From Thermosulfurimonas dismutans (GTDB lineage Bacteria; Desulfobacterota; Thermodesulfobacteria; Thermodesulfobacteriales; Thermodesulfobacteriaceae), in assembly GCA_011322625.1 (NCBI GenBank), contig DRMH01000012.1, forward strand, positions 32,387-96,386: a DNA stretch of 64,000 nucleotides, given 5' to 3'. Both the position numbers and the translations under genes were made by a program. Below are positions 29,397-39,107 of the stretch, in pieces. The notes beneath the pieces were generated by a model. It was not told the DNA's origin, did not search any database, and saw nothing but the letters and a program-made list of their open reading frames with translations. Positions within the stretch are counted from its first letter, which is position 1; the number at the start of each line of letters is the position of its first letter.

Positions 29397-29927
29397 ATGA
29401 GGCTCAGGATCTATCAGCAAAAGAGGGCCCTTGCCCTTCTCGGGGAAAGGGACGAGGAGCGGCAGCTCGGAGAGATGGCCCACCTGGCCCTCTATTTCCT
29501 GGAGGACTATGACGGAACCCCGGGGAGGATCGAAGAGGCCGTGTCCCGGGCCCTGGCCCTTTACACCGAACCCCTCCCGGAAAGGGAGAAATTTCGAAAA
29601 AGGCTCCTTGAGGTCCTTACGCGGGCCCTTTCCCATCCGGAGATCGCCCGCTTTTTTGCCCCGGGGATCCCGGACCTGAGGGAGCATCCCTTCGTCCGGC
29701 ATAAGGGGCGCGGCGGGGAACCCGAGGTCCACCGTCCGGATCGGGTGCTTCTCCTCCCCGAGGGGCCGGTGGTCCTGGAGTACAAGCTTCACCGGCCGGA
29801 GGACCCGGGCGAACACGAAAGACAGGTAAGGGAGTATCTCTCCGGGCTTTCCCTGGTGCTTAAGCAACCGGTTCGGGGATGTCTGGTCTATCTCGAGCCC
29901 CCGGAGGTGAGGGAGGTGCGTCCCTGA
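29397..29927 (+). CDS. Stand-alone PD-(D/E)XK nuclease module (AddA/RecB C-terminal-like)
   Basis: HRPDRVLLLPEGPVVLEYKLHR matches the D..(D/E)xK nuclease core; position between AddA-like helicase and AddB-like gene. Confidence 0.7.
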   Translation: MRLRIYQQKRALALLGERDEERQLGEMAHLALYFLEDYDGTPGRIEEAVSRALALYTEPLPEREKFRKRLLEVLTRALSHPEIARFFAPGIPDLREHPFVRHKGRGGEPEVHRPDRVLLLPEGPVVLEYKLHRPEDPGEHERQVREYLSGLSLVLKQPVRGCLVYLEPPEVREVRP

Positions 29928-32767
29928 TGTCCGGGAAGGCCTGGATCATACCCCCCCAGGCGGGTTTCCTTCCCACCCTCAGCCGGGAAATCCTCCGCCG
30001 ACACCGCGAGGATCTCTCCCGGGTCACCGTGATCTTTCCCACCCGCCGGGCGGCCCATTTCTTTCGCTATTACCTGGGTCGGCACCTGCGAGGTTCTTTT
30101 TTCCTGCCCCGGATCTATGCCTTTTCCGACTGGGTGAATGAACTTGCCGTGCGCCTGGATCCCCGGCCGATCATTCCGCCGGCGGAAAGGGCCTGGTGGC
30201 TCTACCGGGTCGTTTCCGGCCGACCGGGGTTCGAACAGGTCACGGAGAGCTTCGACCGGTTTCTTCCCTGGGGACTTAGGTTCTCCGAGGTGCTGGAGGA
30301 ATTCGAACGGGAGGCCGTACCCCTTAAGGATCTTCTGGAACCCCCGGAGGATCTCCCCCCGCACGGACAGGCCTTTCTTTCCGCCCTTTCGGAGATCGGA
30401 AGGGACTTTCGGGAGATCCTTTCCGGTGCCGGGGTCACCACACCCGCGGCCCGACTGAGGCTTCTTTCCGAAAGGCTCCCGGAGGTCTTTTCCCCGGAGG
30501 GGCCGGTGTATCTCTGCGGTTTTGCCGCCCTTTCCCGGGCCGAAAGGTTCCTTTTCCGGCGACTTCTGGAACTGGGAGCGGAGGTCTTCCTGGAGATGGA
30601 CCCCGGGTGCCGGGCCCCGGATTTCCTGGCCGAGGTCTTAAGGGACCTCAAACTCTCCCCGGAGATCCTCTCCCGCCCCCGTTCCCGGAGACCCCGGCTG
30701 CGCTTCTTTGCCGCCGCCGATGTACATCAGGAGGTGCGGGAGGCCGCCCGGCTCCTTCCCCCGGATCCCGAGACCCCGGATGAGGTCCTGATCCTCTTGC
30801 CCGTGGCCGGACATCTCCTACCCCTGCTTTATACCCTCCCCGAGGACCTTCCGGTGAACATTACCCTGGGATTTCCGGTAAAACGCTCCCTTCCGGCCAC
30901 CTTTCTCCTTCTTCTGTTTGAGCTTTACGAGAAGCGTCTTTCGGAACGTTATCCGGTACTTACCTATCTCTCCCTGCTCAAACATCCCTATGCCCGGGGG
31001 GTTCTCGGGGCCTGGGCGGCGGAACTTCATGCCTTCGAGACCCGACTCCGGGCCCACGGAAGCCCCTATCTGAGCCTTTCCGAGATCGAGGATCTGGCCG
31101 GGGGAGTGGATCCCCTGCGGCGTTTCCACCGGGAATTCCTGGAGGTCTTTTACGGGGTAAAGACCCCCCGGGACTTCGCCCGGGTGCTTAAGGAGATCCT
31201 GCACCGAGTCCTTGAACCCCATCGGGAAAGACTCCGTGAGGCCCGGGAGAACCGCGAGATCCTGGCCCGGCACTTCCTCTACGCCTTTGAGACGGAGATC
31301 CTTCCGGTCTTTGAGAGCTCATCCTTTTCCGGAGAGCCCATGCCCCTGGAGGGTCTCTTTCGCATGTTCCGGGAATTACTCCAGACGGTTTCGGCCCCCT
31401 TCGAGGGGGATCCCCTGTGCGGGGTCCAGGTCATGGGGTTGCTCGAGACCCGGCTTCTTTCCTTCCGAAAGGTGATCGTGCTCGATGCCAACGAGGGGGC
31501 GCTTCCCTCGCCGGAGGAGATCAATCCGCTCCTTCCCGAGGGGCTGCGCCCGGCCCTTTCCCTTCCCCGGCGTTCGCGCCAGGAGGCCCTGGAACGGTAT
31601 TATTTCGACCGTTTGATAGCTTCCGCCAGAGAGGTGGAAATTTTCTATCTTTCGGTAACCGAATCCTCCTCGCGTCTTCCTCCCCGGGTGCGGAGCCGTT
31701 ATGTGGAAGCCCTCCTTTGGGCGGAGGAAAAAAGGAAGGGAGAACTCTTTACCCCGGGAAAGGGGCCGGTGCGGCATCTGAGTTTATCTCTCACGGCTCC
31801 GGAGCCCTTTCCGGGTATCCCCCGGGGAGAGGCCGAACGCAGGGAGGTGGAAAGACTCCTTTCCGGGGAAATAAGCGCCACCCTGCTTGAGACCTATCTG
31901 GATTGCCCGGCCCGTTTCTATTTTCGCTATCTCCTGGGGCTAAAACCCCCGGAACGCCTAACCGAATACGACGCCACCGCTCTGGGGACCCTCATTCACG
32001 CCGTGCTCGAGGATTACTTTCGTCCCTATCTGGGCAGGGAATATCTGCCCCGGGAACACAACGATCCTTCCCGTTTGTTGACCCTGTTTCGGGAGCGCTT
32101 CGAGAGGGACGGTCTCTCCCGTCAGCTGGGGCCGGAACGACGCTTTTTCGTGGAAAAGACCGCGGAATTCCGTCTGCGACGTTATCTCCAGAGCCTGGAG
32201 GCCCTTCCTCCCTTTCGTATCCTTTCCTTGGAGGAAGAGAAACGGCGCGAACACCCGGGGCTGGGCCTGCGCTTTCGGGGAAAGCTCGACCGGGTGGATG
32301 AGTTCGAAACCGGCCGGGTGGTGCTGGATTATAAGACCGGGGCCGGGGTGCGTTCCCTGAGCCTGAGACGCCTGCGGGAGATTCTGGAGGAGGCCAGGGA
32401 TATTCCCCGGGTTGAACCCACCCTGGAGGGGCTTCGCTTCCTGCGCGACCGCCTGCCGGATCTCCAGCTCCTTCTTTACCTCTTCCTGCGTCCCGAGGCC
32501 GGCGAGGCGGTTTATGTTCAGCTGGCAAGCGGCAAAGGGCGCGAGATCTTTAAGCCCCTCTTTTACCGTCCCCCCTTCAGTCCGCGTTCCGGAGATTTCC
32601 TGCGCGAGGAGGAGATCGAATACCTCAGGGAACGGGTCTTTCCCGCGCTCCTGGAGCGTCTGATCGAACACCTGCTTGCGGCGCCTTACTTTTTCATTCC
32701 GGAAAAGCCTCCGGGCTGTCGCTGGTGCGATTACCTTTATGCCTGCCCGGGAAGAAAACGGGCCTAG
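29927..32767 (+). CDS. AddB-like helicase-nuclease subunit with C-terminal PD-(D/E)XK and Fe-S cysteine cluster
   Basis: VTVIFPTRRAAHFFRYYLG; YLDCPARFYFRYLLGL; FRGKLDRVDEF..RVVLDYKTG; CRWCDYLYACPG (four-Cys Fe-S pattern). Confidence 0.88.
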   Translation: MSGKAWIIPPQAGFLPTLSREILRRHREDLSRVTVIFPTRRAAHFFRYYLGRHLRGSFFLPRIYAFSDWVNELAVRLDPRPIIPPAERAWWLYRVVSGRPGFEQVTESFDRFLPWGLRFSEVLEEFEREAVPLKDLLEPPEDLPPHGQAFLSALSEIGRDFREILSGAGVTTPAARLRLLSERLPEVFSPEGPVYLCGFAALSRAERFLFRRLLELGAEVFLEMDPGCRAPDFLAEVLRDLKLSPEILSRPRSRRPRLRFFAAADVHQEVREAARLLPPDPETPDEVLILLPVAGHLLPLLYTLPEDLPVNITLGFPVKRSLPATFLLLLFELYEKRLSERYPVLTYLSLLKHPYARGVLGAWAAELHAFETRLRAHGSPYLSLSEIEDLAGGVDPLRRFHREFLEVFYGVKTPRDFARVLKEILHRVLEPHRERLREARENREILARHFLYAFETEILPVFESSSFSGEPMPLEGLFRMFRELLQTVSAPFEGDPLCGVQVMGLLETRLLSFRKVIVLDANEGALPSPEEINPLLPEGLRPALSLPRRSRQEALERYYFDRLIASAREVEIFYLSVTESSSRLPPRVRSRYVEALLWAEEKRKGELFTPGKGPVRHLSLSLTAPEPFPGIPRGEAERREVERLLSGEISATLLETYLDCPARFYFRYLLGLKPPERLTEYDATALGTLIHAVLEDYFRPYLGREYLPREHNDPSRLLTLFRERFERDGLSRQLGPERRFFVEKTAEFRLRRYLQSLEALPPFRILSLEEEKRREHPGLGLRFRGKLDRVDEFETGRVVLDYKTGAGVRSLSLRRLREILEEARDIPRVEPTLEGLRFLRDRLPDLQLLLYLFLRPEAGEAVYVQLASGKGREIFKPLFYRPPFSPRSGDFLREEEIEYLRERVFPALLERLIEHLLAAPYFFIPEKPPGCRWCDYLYACPGRKRA

Positions 32768-33129
32768 ACGTAAAAGCCCCGGCGAAGCTTTTCGGCCTCC
32801 ACCCCGAAAAAGAGCGCGGCTTCGGAAAGCCCCTGCCGCAGCGGGCCCTCGGGGATCTCCCGCAGCAGGGATTCTAGCACCCGGGCCCGTTCCTCAAGGA
32901 TATCGGCCAGGGTCTCGGCCTGGGTGCGGGAGGAAGGGTCCTGCGCGAATCTCTCCAGCAGGGGAAGGACCTCCTCCACCAGGTCCAGGGCCTGGGTAAG
33001 GGAGGGATCGGAACCCTTATTGGCGGAAAGGGCCTCCCGGAGATAACTTTCAAACCCCTTTTCCACTTTCCCGGTCTTTTTCTCGGGGGTAAAATCTGGA
33101 GACAAACGTGGGTCCCAGAAGATCTTCAT
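32764..33129 (-). CDS. Hypothetical protein, helical
   Basis: MKIFWDPRLSPDFTPEKKTGKVEKGFESYLREAL...; the track ORF start at 33522 reads antisense through the BON gene; ATG at 33129 with GGAGG upstream is preferred. Confidence 0.6.
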   Translation of the reverse strand: MKIFWDPRLSPDFTPEKKTGKVEKGFESYLREALSANKGSDPSLTQALDLVEEVLPLLERFAQDPSSRTQAETLADILEERARVLESLLREIPEGPLRQGLSEAALFFGVEAEKLRRGFYV

Positions 33130-33183
33130 GCCGGACCTCCTATCTCTTATCCTAAATAACTTTTCGGAAGGAGACAAGAAAAC

Positions 33184-33753
33184 ATGAGAGTGCGCCTCCT
33201 GATCCTTCTTCTCGGGCTGTTTATGCTTTCGGGATGCGGGGTGGCCCTTGTGGCCGGGGGAGCCACTGCGGGCTACAAGGTGGCCACCGATCCGCGCTCC
33301 GTGGGCACCCAGACCGATGACGCCGCCCTTACCGCCAAGGTAAAGCTGGCGCTGCTCAAGGATCCGGTAACCAAGGCCCGAAAGATCGATGTGGATACGG
33401 TAAACGGGGTGGTGACCCTCACCGGGATGGTGGAGACCGAGGCGGAACGCCGCCGGGCCGAGGAGGTGGCCCGCAAGGTGGCCGGGGTGCGGGCGGTGCG
33501 CAACAACCTTATGGTGGGGCACCGGAGTTTCGGGCGCAGCCTGGACGACAAGCTCCTTACCGCCCGGATCAAGGCCAAACTCATCGCCGAGCCCGGGATC
33601 CGCTCCCTCTCCATCGATGTGGATACGGTAAACGGGGTGGTGACCTTGACCGGAGTGGTGAAGAGCGAGGAGCAGCGCCGGCGGGTGCTCGAGATCGTGC
33701 GCACCACCAAAGGGGTAAAACGGGTGGTGGACAATCTCACGGTTGAGCCCTGA
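33184..33753 (+). CDS. BON domain lipoprotein/periplasmic protein (two BON domains)
   Basis: Lipobox LSGCGVAL; two BON repeats each with [14 protein letters not shown]. Confidence 0.9.
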   Translation: MRVRLLILLLGLFMLSGCGVALVAGGATAGYKVATDPRSVGTQTDDAALTAKVKLALLKDPVTKARKIDVDTVNGVVTLTGMVETEAERRRAEEVARKVAGVRAVRNNLMVGHRSFGRSLDDKLLTARIKAKLIAEPGIRSLSIDVDTVNGVVTLTGVVKSEEQRRRVLEIVRTTKGVKRVVDNLTVEP

Positions 33754-33754
33754 T

Positions 33755-35638
33755 ATGGAGGTCTATCCCGAAAGGTTTGACGTCATCGTCATCGGGGCCG
33801 GGCACGCCGGGATAGAGGCCGCCCTTGCCGCCTCGCGCATGGGCTGTCGCGTCCTGGTCCTCACCGTAAACCTTGAACGCATCGGGGCCATGAGCTGCAA
33901 CCCGGCCATCGGGGGGCTGGCCAAGGGGCATCTGGTGAAAGAGATCGACGCCCTGGGGGGCGAGATGGCCCGGGCGGCAGACGAGTGCGGGATCCAGTTC
34001 CGCAGGCTCAACACCCGCAAGGGGCCGGCGGTGCGGGCCACCCGGGCTCAGGCCGACCGCATGCGCTACCAGGCCCGGATGTACCGGGTGCTCACCCGGG
34101 CCCCGCGGGTCACGGTGAAACAGGCCATGGTCTCCCGCATCCTTACGCGCGACCGGCGGGTCTATGGCGTTGAGACCCGGGTGGGGGAGGTCTATTACGG
34201 AAAGGCCGTGGTGGTGACCACCGGGACCTTCCTGCGGGGGCTCATTCATATCGGGCTCGAACACTTTGCCGCCGGCCGCATGGGGGACCCACCCTCAAAC
34301 CGTCTTTCCCGGTGCCTGCGAGAGCTCGGCTTTGAGATGGGCCGGCTTAAGACCGGAACCTGCCCCCGCCTTGACGGTCGCACCATAGACTATTCCCGGC
34401 TTGAGGTCCAGTGGGGCGACGATCCCCCGCCGCTTTTTTCCTTCCGCAACAAAGGAAAGCGCCCTCCGCTACCCCAGGTCCCCTGTTTCATCACCTACAC
34501 CACCCCCGAGACCCACGAGATCATCCGGGGAGCCGTGGACCGCTCGCCGCTCTTTACCGGGATTATCGAGGGGGTGGGGGCCCGATACTGCCCCTCCATC
34601 GAGGACAAGGTCTTTCGTTTCCCGGACCGGGAGCGGCACCAGATCTTCCTTGAGCCCGAGGGGCTTGATACCGTGGAGGTCTATCCCAACGGGATCAGCA
34701 CCAGCCTTCCGGTGGATGTCCAGTGGCGGATGGTGCGAAGCATCCCGGGGCTTGAGCGGGCGGAGATCCTGCGCCCGGGCTACGCCATAGAGTACGACTA
34801 CGTGAACCCCATCCAGCTCAAACACACGCTCGAGACCAAGCTCATTTCCGGGCTCTTCCTCGCCGGGCAGATAAATGGAACTTCCGGTTATGAGGAGGCC
34901 GCGGCCCAAGGGATCATCGCCGGGATCAACGCCGCCCTTTACGTGCGTGAGGAGGAACCCTTCATCCTGGACCGCTCCCAGGCCTATATCGGGGTCCTCA
35001 TCGACGACCTGGTGACCAAGGGCACCCGGGAACCCTACCGCATGTTCACTTCCCGGGCGGAATACCGCCTGCTTTTAAGGGAAGACAACGCCGACTTAAG
35101 GCTTACGCCCCTTGCCCGGCGCCTGGGGCTCATCTCCGATGAGGACTGGGCCCGTTTTGAGCGCAAGCGGGAGCTCCTTTCCCGGGGGCTTTCCCTGCTG
35201 CGGGAGCTTCGGGTGCGCCCGGAACGGGTGAACGCGGTGCTTGAGAGCCGGGGGGTGCCTCCCCTGCGGGAAACGGTGAAGCTTTACGACCTTCTGCGGC
35301 GCCCGGATGTGCCGCTCGAATGGATCCGGCCGCTCTTTCCGGAGCTTTCCGAACTTCCCGAGGAGGTGCTTGAGGAACTCGAGATCGAGACCAAGTATGC
35401 GGGCTATATCGAGCGGCAGCGGGCGGAGGTGGAACGTTTCCGCCGCTGGGAGAACATGCCCCTTCCCGAAGACCTTGATTACTGGAAGATCCCGGGTCTT
35501 TCAAACGAGGTGAAGGAAAAACTCTCTCGGGTTCGACCCCGGTCCTTCGGGCAGGCTTTGCGTATCTCCGGGGTCACCCCGGCGGCCATCGCCGCCATCC
35601 AGGTTTATCTCCGCAAACACGGCCACCGGAGTACCTGA
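33755..35638 (+). CDS. mnmG: tRNA uridine-5-carboxymethylaminomethyl(34) synthesis enzyme MnmG
   Basis: [85 protein letters not shown]. Confidence 0.97.
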   Translation: MEVYPERFDVIVIGAGHAGIEAALAASRMGCRVLVLTVNLERIGAMSCNPAIGGLAKGHLVKEIDALGGEMARAADECGIQFRRLNTRKGPAVRATRAQADRMRYQARMYRVLTRAPRVTVKQAMVSRILTRDRRVYGVETRVGEVYYGKAVVVTTGTFLRGLIHIGLEHFAAGRMGDPPSNRLSRCLRELGFEMGRLKTGTCPRLDGRTIDYSRLEVQWGDDPPPLFSFRNKGKRPPLPQVPCFITYTTPETHEIIRGAVDRSPLFTGIIEGVGARYCPSIEDKVFRFPDRERHQIFLEPEGLDTVEVYPNGISTSLPVDVQWRMVRSIPGLERAEILRPGYAIEYDYVNPIQLKHTLETKLISGLFLAGQINGTSGYEEAAAQGIIAGINAALYVREEEPFILDRSQAYIGVLIDDLVTKGTREPYRMFTSRAEYRLLLREDNADLRLTPLARRLGLISDEDWARFERKRELLSRGLSLLRELRVRPERVNAVLESRGVPPLRETVKLYDLLRRPDVPLEWIRPLFPELSELPEEVLEELEIETKYAGYIERQRAEVERFRRWENMPLPEDLDYWKIPGLSNEVKEKLSRVRPRSFGQALRISGVTPAAIAAIQVYLRKHGHRST

Positions 35639-35836
35639 TCAAATTACATAGTTCCAGGGGATGAGGAAGAGGTTAGGAGGGATCTCCAGGATCTCCTGAC
35701 CCAGATAGATGACCAGGCCGAAGGGGGCCCGGTTTTGAAAATCCCGCAGAAACTGCCTCAGGCCCGAGAGCTTTTTGGGTGAAACGGAGGAAGAGTTCTC
35801 TCCACGATAAGACGTTTCCGGTACATTGCTTGAAAA
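35639..35836 (-). pseudogene. 3' remnant of a DUF4143-type AAA ATPase gene
   Basis: Minus strand reads ..SSNVPETSYRGENSSSVSPKKLSGLRQFLRDFQNRAPFGLVIYLGQEILEIPPNLFLIPWNYVI*, like the DUF4143 ATPase C-terminus; in-frame TAA just upstream and no start or ATPase domain. Confidence 0.7.
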
Positions 35837-35863
35837 TTAACAAAACTCTTGTCGATTTTCAAG
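35829..35863. repeat. Inverted repeat upstream of the sigma factor gene
   Basis: cttgaaaat (35829-35837) and attttcaag (35855-35863), perfect 9-bp arms, 17-nt spacer. Confidence 0.6.
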
Positions 35864-35945
35864 TAAATTTTTTCATCCGAGGGGGGTGCGGGGTTGGTCG
35901 GGGGTGGCTATAGAAAAGGGGACGGGGTAGGGTATAATATCTTTC

Positions 35946-36938
35946 ATGGCTTCTAAGAAGAAGGCTTCCCCGAAGGATCCCTCGCTCCCCGAGGCCGAGG
36001 GACGGGGGCCCGAGGGCGAAGGCACCCTTCCGGTCCCGGCCCCCCTGGAGGAGGAAAAGAGGCTTCCCTCCGGGGTCGATCCCCTGCAGCGGTATCTTTC
36101 CGAGATCAGCAGGTTCCCTCTTCTTTCCCGGGAGGAGGAAGAACGCATCGCCAAGGAATATTACGAAACCCGGGACCCGCGCCTGGCCTACAAACTGGTG
36201 ACCTCCAACCTGCGCCTGGTGGTGAAGATTGCCCTTGAGTTTCAACAGTTCTGGAACCGCAACTTTCTGGATCTCATTCAGGAGGGGAATCTGGGGCTGC
36301 TTCAGGCGGTGCGCAAGTTCGACCCCTACCGGGGGGTGAAGTTTTCCTATTATGCCTCCTTCTGGATCAAGGCTTACATTCTCAAATACATTATGGACAA
36401 CTGGCGGCTGGTTAAGATCGGGACCACCCAGGCCCAGCGCAAACTCTTCTATAACCTCAAGAAGGAGAAGGAACGGCTCGAGGCCCTGGGGTTTAAGCCC
36501 ACCCCCAGGATGCTGGCCCAGAGATTGAAGGTGAAGGAGAAGGAAGTCATCGAGATGGAGCAGCGTCTTTCCGCCTCGGATGTGAGCCTGGAGGCCCCGC
36601 TCAAGGATGATTCCGAGGATACCTATCGCGATTTTCTGCGGGATCCCTCCCCTTCGGTGGAGGATCGTCTGGCCCGCGACGAGGTTCTGGCCCGTTTCTC
36701 CCAGATCCTCCATGAATTCGGTAAGACCTTACAGGACAAGGAAAAGGTGATCTTTTATGAACGCCTCCTTTCCGAGGAGCCGCTTACCCTTCAGGAGATC
36801 GGGAAACGTTTCGGGATTTCCCGGGAGAGGGTGCGGCAGATAGAGGAACGCCTGTTGAGAAAACTGCGCAAGTATCTTGAGGAGAGGTTGCCGGATGCGC
36901 ACAACTATCCGCTGGCCCTGGAAGGGGCTACTGCTTAG
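35946..36938 (+). CDS. RpoH-like sigma-70 family RNA polymerase sigma factor
   Basis: LVTSNLRLVVKIALEFQ, NFLDLIQEGNLGLLQAVRKFDPYRGVKFSYYASFWIKAYIL, RpoH-box-like TQAQRKLFYNLKKEK, ISRERVRQIEERLLRKLRKYL. Confidence 0.9.
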   Translation: MASKKKASPKDPSLPEAEGRGPEGEGTLPVPAPLEEEKRLPSGVDPLQRYLSEISRFPLLSREEEERIAKEYYETRDPRLAYKLVTSNLRLVVKIALEFQQFWNRNFLDLIQEGNLGLLQAVRKFDPYRGVKFSYYASFWIKAYILKYIMDNWRLVKIGTTQAQRKLFYNLKKEKERLEALGFKPTPRMLAQRLKVKEKEVIEMEQRLSASDVSLEAPLKDDSEDTYRDFLRDPSPSVEDRLARDEVLARFSQILHEFGKTLQDKEKVIFYERLLSEEPLTLQEIGKRFGISRERVRQIEERLLRKLRKYLEERLPDAHNYPLALEGATA

Positions 36939-38484
36939 TCTGCTGGTCTGGTTGGTTCTGGGAACCACGGCTCAGGCCGGGCGCAGGGCCGAGGCCTATT
37001 ACCATTTCCTGGTGGCCATGCGTGCCTATCAGGAGGGAAAGCTATCCCTGGCCCGGAAGGAGCTTTATAAAGTCCTGCAGGAAGATCCGCGGGCCCTTTA
37101 TCCTCGCAAACTCCTGATCGAGATATATGGGCGTCTGGGACAATACGAAAAGGCCGAGACCCTGGCTCACGAGGCCCTGAAGCAGGCCCCGGACGATAAG
37201 GATTTGCTGCTCCTTCTGGCCCGCATCTATCTCTCGGAAAAGCGTCCGGCCCGGGCGGCGGTAACCCTGGAAAAGGTCCTGGAAAAGGACCCCACCAATG
37301 AGGAGGCCCTGGGGCTGCTCCTCAGCGCCTATTTAACCCAGCACGATCTCTCCGGGGCCCTTTCCTCTCTGGAGAGATTGCTCAAGGTCCATCCCCGTTC
37401 CTACACCCTGTGGTTGCTCAAGGCCCGTGTGCTCGCCAGGGCCGGCAAGCCGCAGGAGGCCCGGGAGGCCTATCTGCGGGCGGCGGAGCTTTCCTCCTAT
37501 CGTCTGGAAATAGTGATGGAGGCCGGAAGTTTCCTGCGCCGGATGGGAGATCTTCCCCGGGCCGAGACCCTTTACCGGGAGTTTCTCCGTCGCAACCCCC
37601 AGGATATTCACGCCTATCAGGCCCTGATCCAGATCCTGGTTACCGAGGAAAAATGGGAAGAGGCCGAAAAGCTCCTGCGCGAGGCCTTACAGAAATATCC
37701 GGAAAATACCGGCTTCAGATTCTTCCTGGGGGTGATCCTGGAGAGACAGGGCCGGAAGCAGGAGGCCCTGCGGATCTATGGGGAGATCTCCCCGGGAAGT
37801 CCCTTTTATCGTGACGCCCTGCAGCGGATCTATGATCTTACCCGGGAGCTTAAAGGAGATCAGGCGGCCCTCTCTTTCCTGGAGAAGTTAATCCACAGCC
37901 AGCCCCAGGATCCCCAGATTTATTTTTTTGCCGCCAGTGCAGCCGAACAGATGGATTATTGCCCCCAGGGGTTAAAGTTCGTGCAGGCCGGTTTGAAACG
38001 CTTCCCCGGGGATCGGAGCCTTATCCTTACCCAGGGGCTGCTCCTTTCGTGTCTGGGACGTCTCCGGGAGGCCCTGAACCTGGTGGAGCCCCTGCTCGAA
38101 CGCTATCCCGACGATCCCCTGGTGCTCAACTTTGTAGGTTATACCTATGCGGAACTGGGAGAGAATCTGGAGGTGGCCGAGCGGTATATTCGCAAGGCCC
38201 TGAAAAAACAGCCCCAGGCCGGCTACATCGTGGATAGTCTGGCCTGGGTGCTTTACAAACAGGGGCGGCTGAAGGAGGCCCTGCGGGAGATTCAACGCGC
38301 GGTAAAACTATCCCCCAAGGATGCGGTGATCCTGGAGCACGAGGGGGATATCCTCCAGGCCTTAGGACGATGTAAAGAAGCCTGCGAGGTATATCGAAAG
38401 GCGCTCTCCCTGACCAAACACCGGCGTGATCGGGAGCGTATCCGCAAAAAGGTGGCCTCGTGCCCCGAAAAGCCTTCCTCCTGA
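36895..38484 (+). CDS. TPR-repeat periplasmic/secreted protein
   Basis: Signal sequence WPWKGLLLSLLVWLVLGTTAQA; multiple TPRs to the C-terminus. Confidence 0.88.
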   Translation: MRTTIRWPWKGLLLSLLVWLVLGTTAQAGRRAEAYYHFLVAMRAYQEGKLSLARKELYKVLQEDPRALYPRKLLIEIYGRLGQYEKAETLAHEALKQAPDDKDLLLLLARIYLSEKRPARAAVTLEKVLEKDPTNEEALGLLLSAYLTQHDLSGALSSLERLLKVHPRSYTLWLLKARVLARAGKPQEAREAYLRAAELSSYRLEIVMEAGSFLRRMGDLPRAETLYREFLRRNPQDIHAYQALIQILVTEEKWEEAEKLLREALQKYPENTGFRFFLGVILERQGRKQEALRIYGEISPGSPFYRDALQRIYDLTRELKGDQAALSFLEKLIHSQPQDPQIYFFAASAAEQMDYCPQGLKFVQAGLKRFPGDRSLILTQGLLLSCLGRLREALNLVEPLLERYPDDPLVLNFVGYTYAELGENLEVAERYIRKALKKQPQAGYIVDSLAWVLYKQGRLKEALREIQRAVKLSPKDAVILEHEGDILQALGRCKEACEVYRKALSLTKHRRDRERIRKKVASCPEKPSS

Positions 38485-39107
38485 TCCTTCTGATCCTGGG
38501 GGCCTGTGCCCGGCATCCCGTAGTACTTCCGGAAAAGGCCCTTTTTTCCGGAAGGAGCTATCAGGCCGTGGTGGTTTACCGGTTCCGGGGGGCGGGAAGG
38601 ACCTATCGGGGAAGGGCGGTCATCCTCACCGCAAAAGACCGGGTGTACGCGGAGGGACTTTCTCCCTTCGGGGGGGCCCTTTTTTCCCTGTGGCTTGAGG
38701 GTAGCCGGATCCGGTGGGTCTTCTATACCCGGGGGGCGACCGGTGGCTGGGATCTGATGCCTTCGGAGCCGCGTCTGGGGAGGCTCTGGCCGGCCCTTCT
38801 TCTGGGAAGGGTTCCCCGGGAGATGGCCCGGGATCTTGCCCGGCAGGGGAAGGTGTCTCTGGGACACGGCTATACTCTAAGACTTAAGGGGGCCCCCGTG
38901 AGATATCTCCTCACCTGGAAAGGAAGAAAGATCCTGGAGGTACGTCCCGGGGAAAAAGAGGTGGGGTTGAAGGTGCATCCCCTGCGCATCCAAGTGGTGC
39001 TCAGAGTGGCACGCGTCCTTCCCGGGCCCTGTCAGATTCCACCTCCTCCGCCGGTTCCGGTTTCCAGACTGGATTTGAATCGCTATCTGGGGATAAGCGG
39101 GGATTAG
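38460..39107 (+). CDS. LolB-like outer-membrane lipoprotein
   Basis: Lipobox LILLILGACARH; YRGRAVILTAKDRVYAEGLSPFGGALFSLWLEGSRIRW resembles LolB/DUF4292-type lipoproteins. Confidence 0.65.
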   Translation: MPRKAFLLILLILGACARHPVVLPEKALFSGRSYQAVVVYRFRGAGRTYRGRAVILTAKDRVYAEGLSPFGGALFSLWLEGSRIRWVFYTRGATGGWDLMPSEPRLGRLWPALLLGRVPREMARDLARQGKVSLGHGYTLRLKGAPVRYLLTWKGRKILEVRPGEKEVGLKVHPLRIQVVLRVARVLPGPCQIPPPPPVPVSRLDLNRYLGISGD

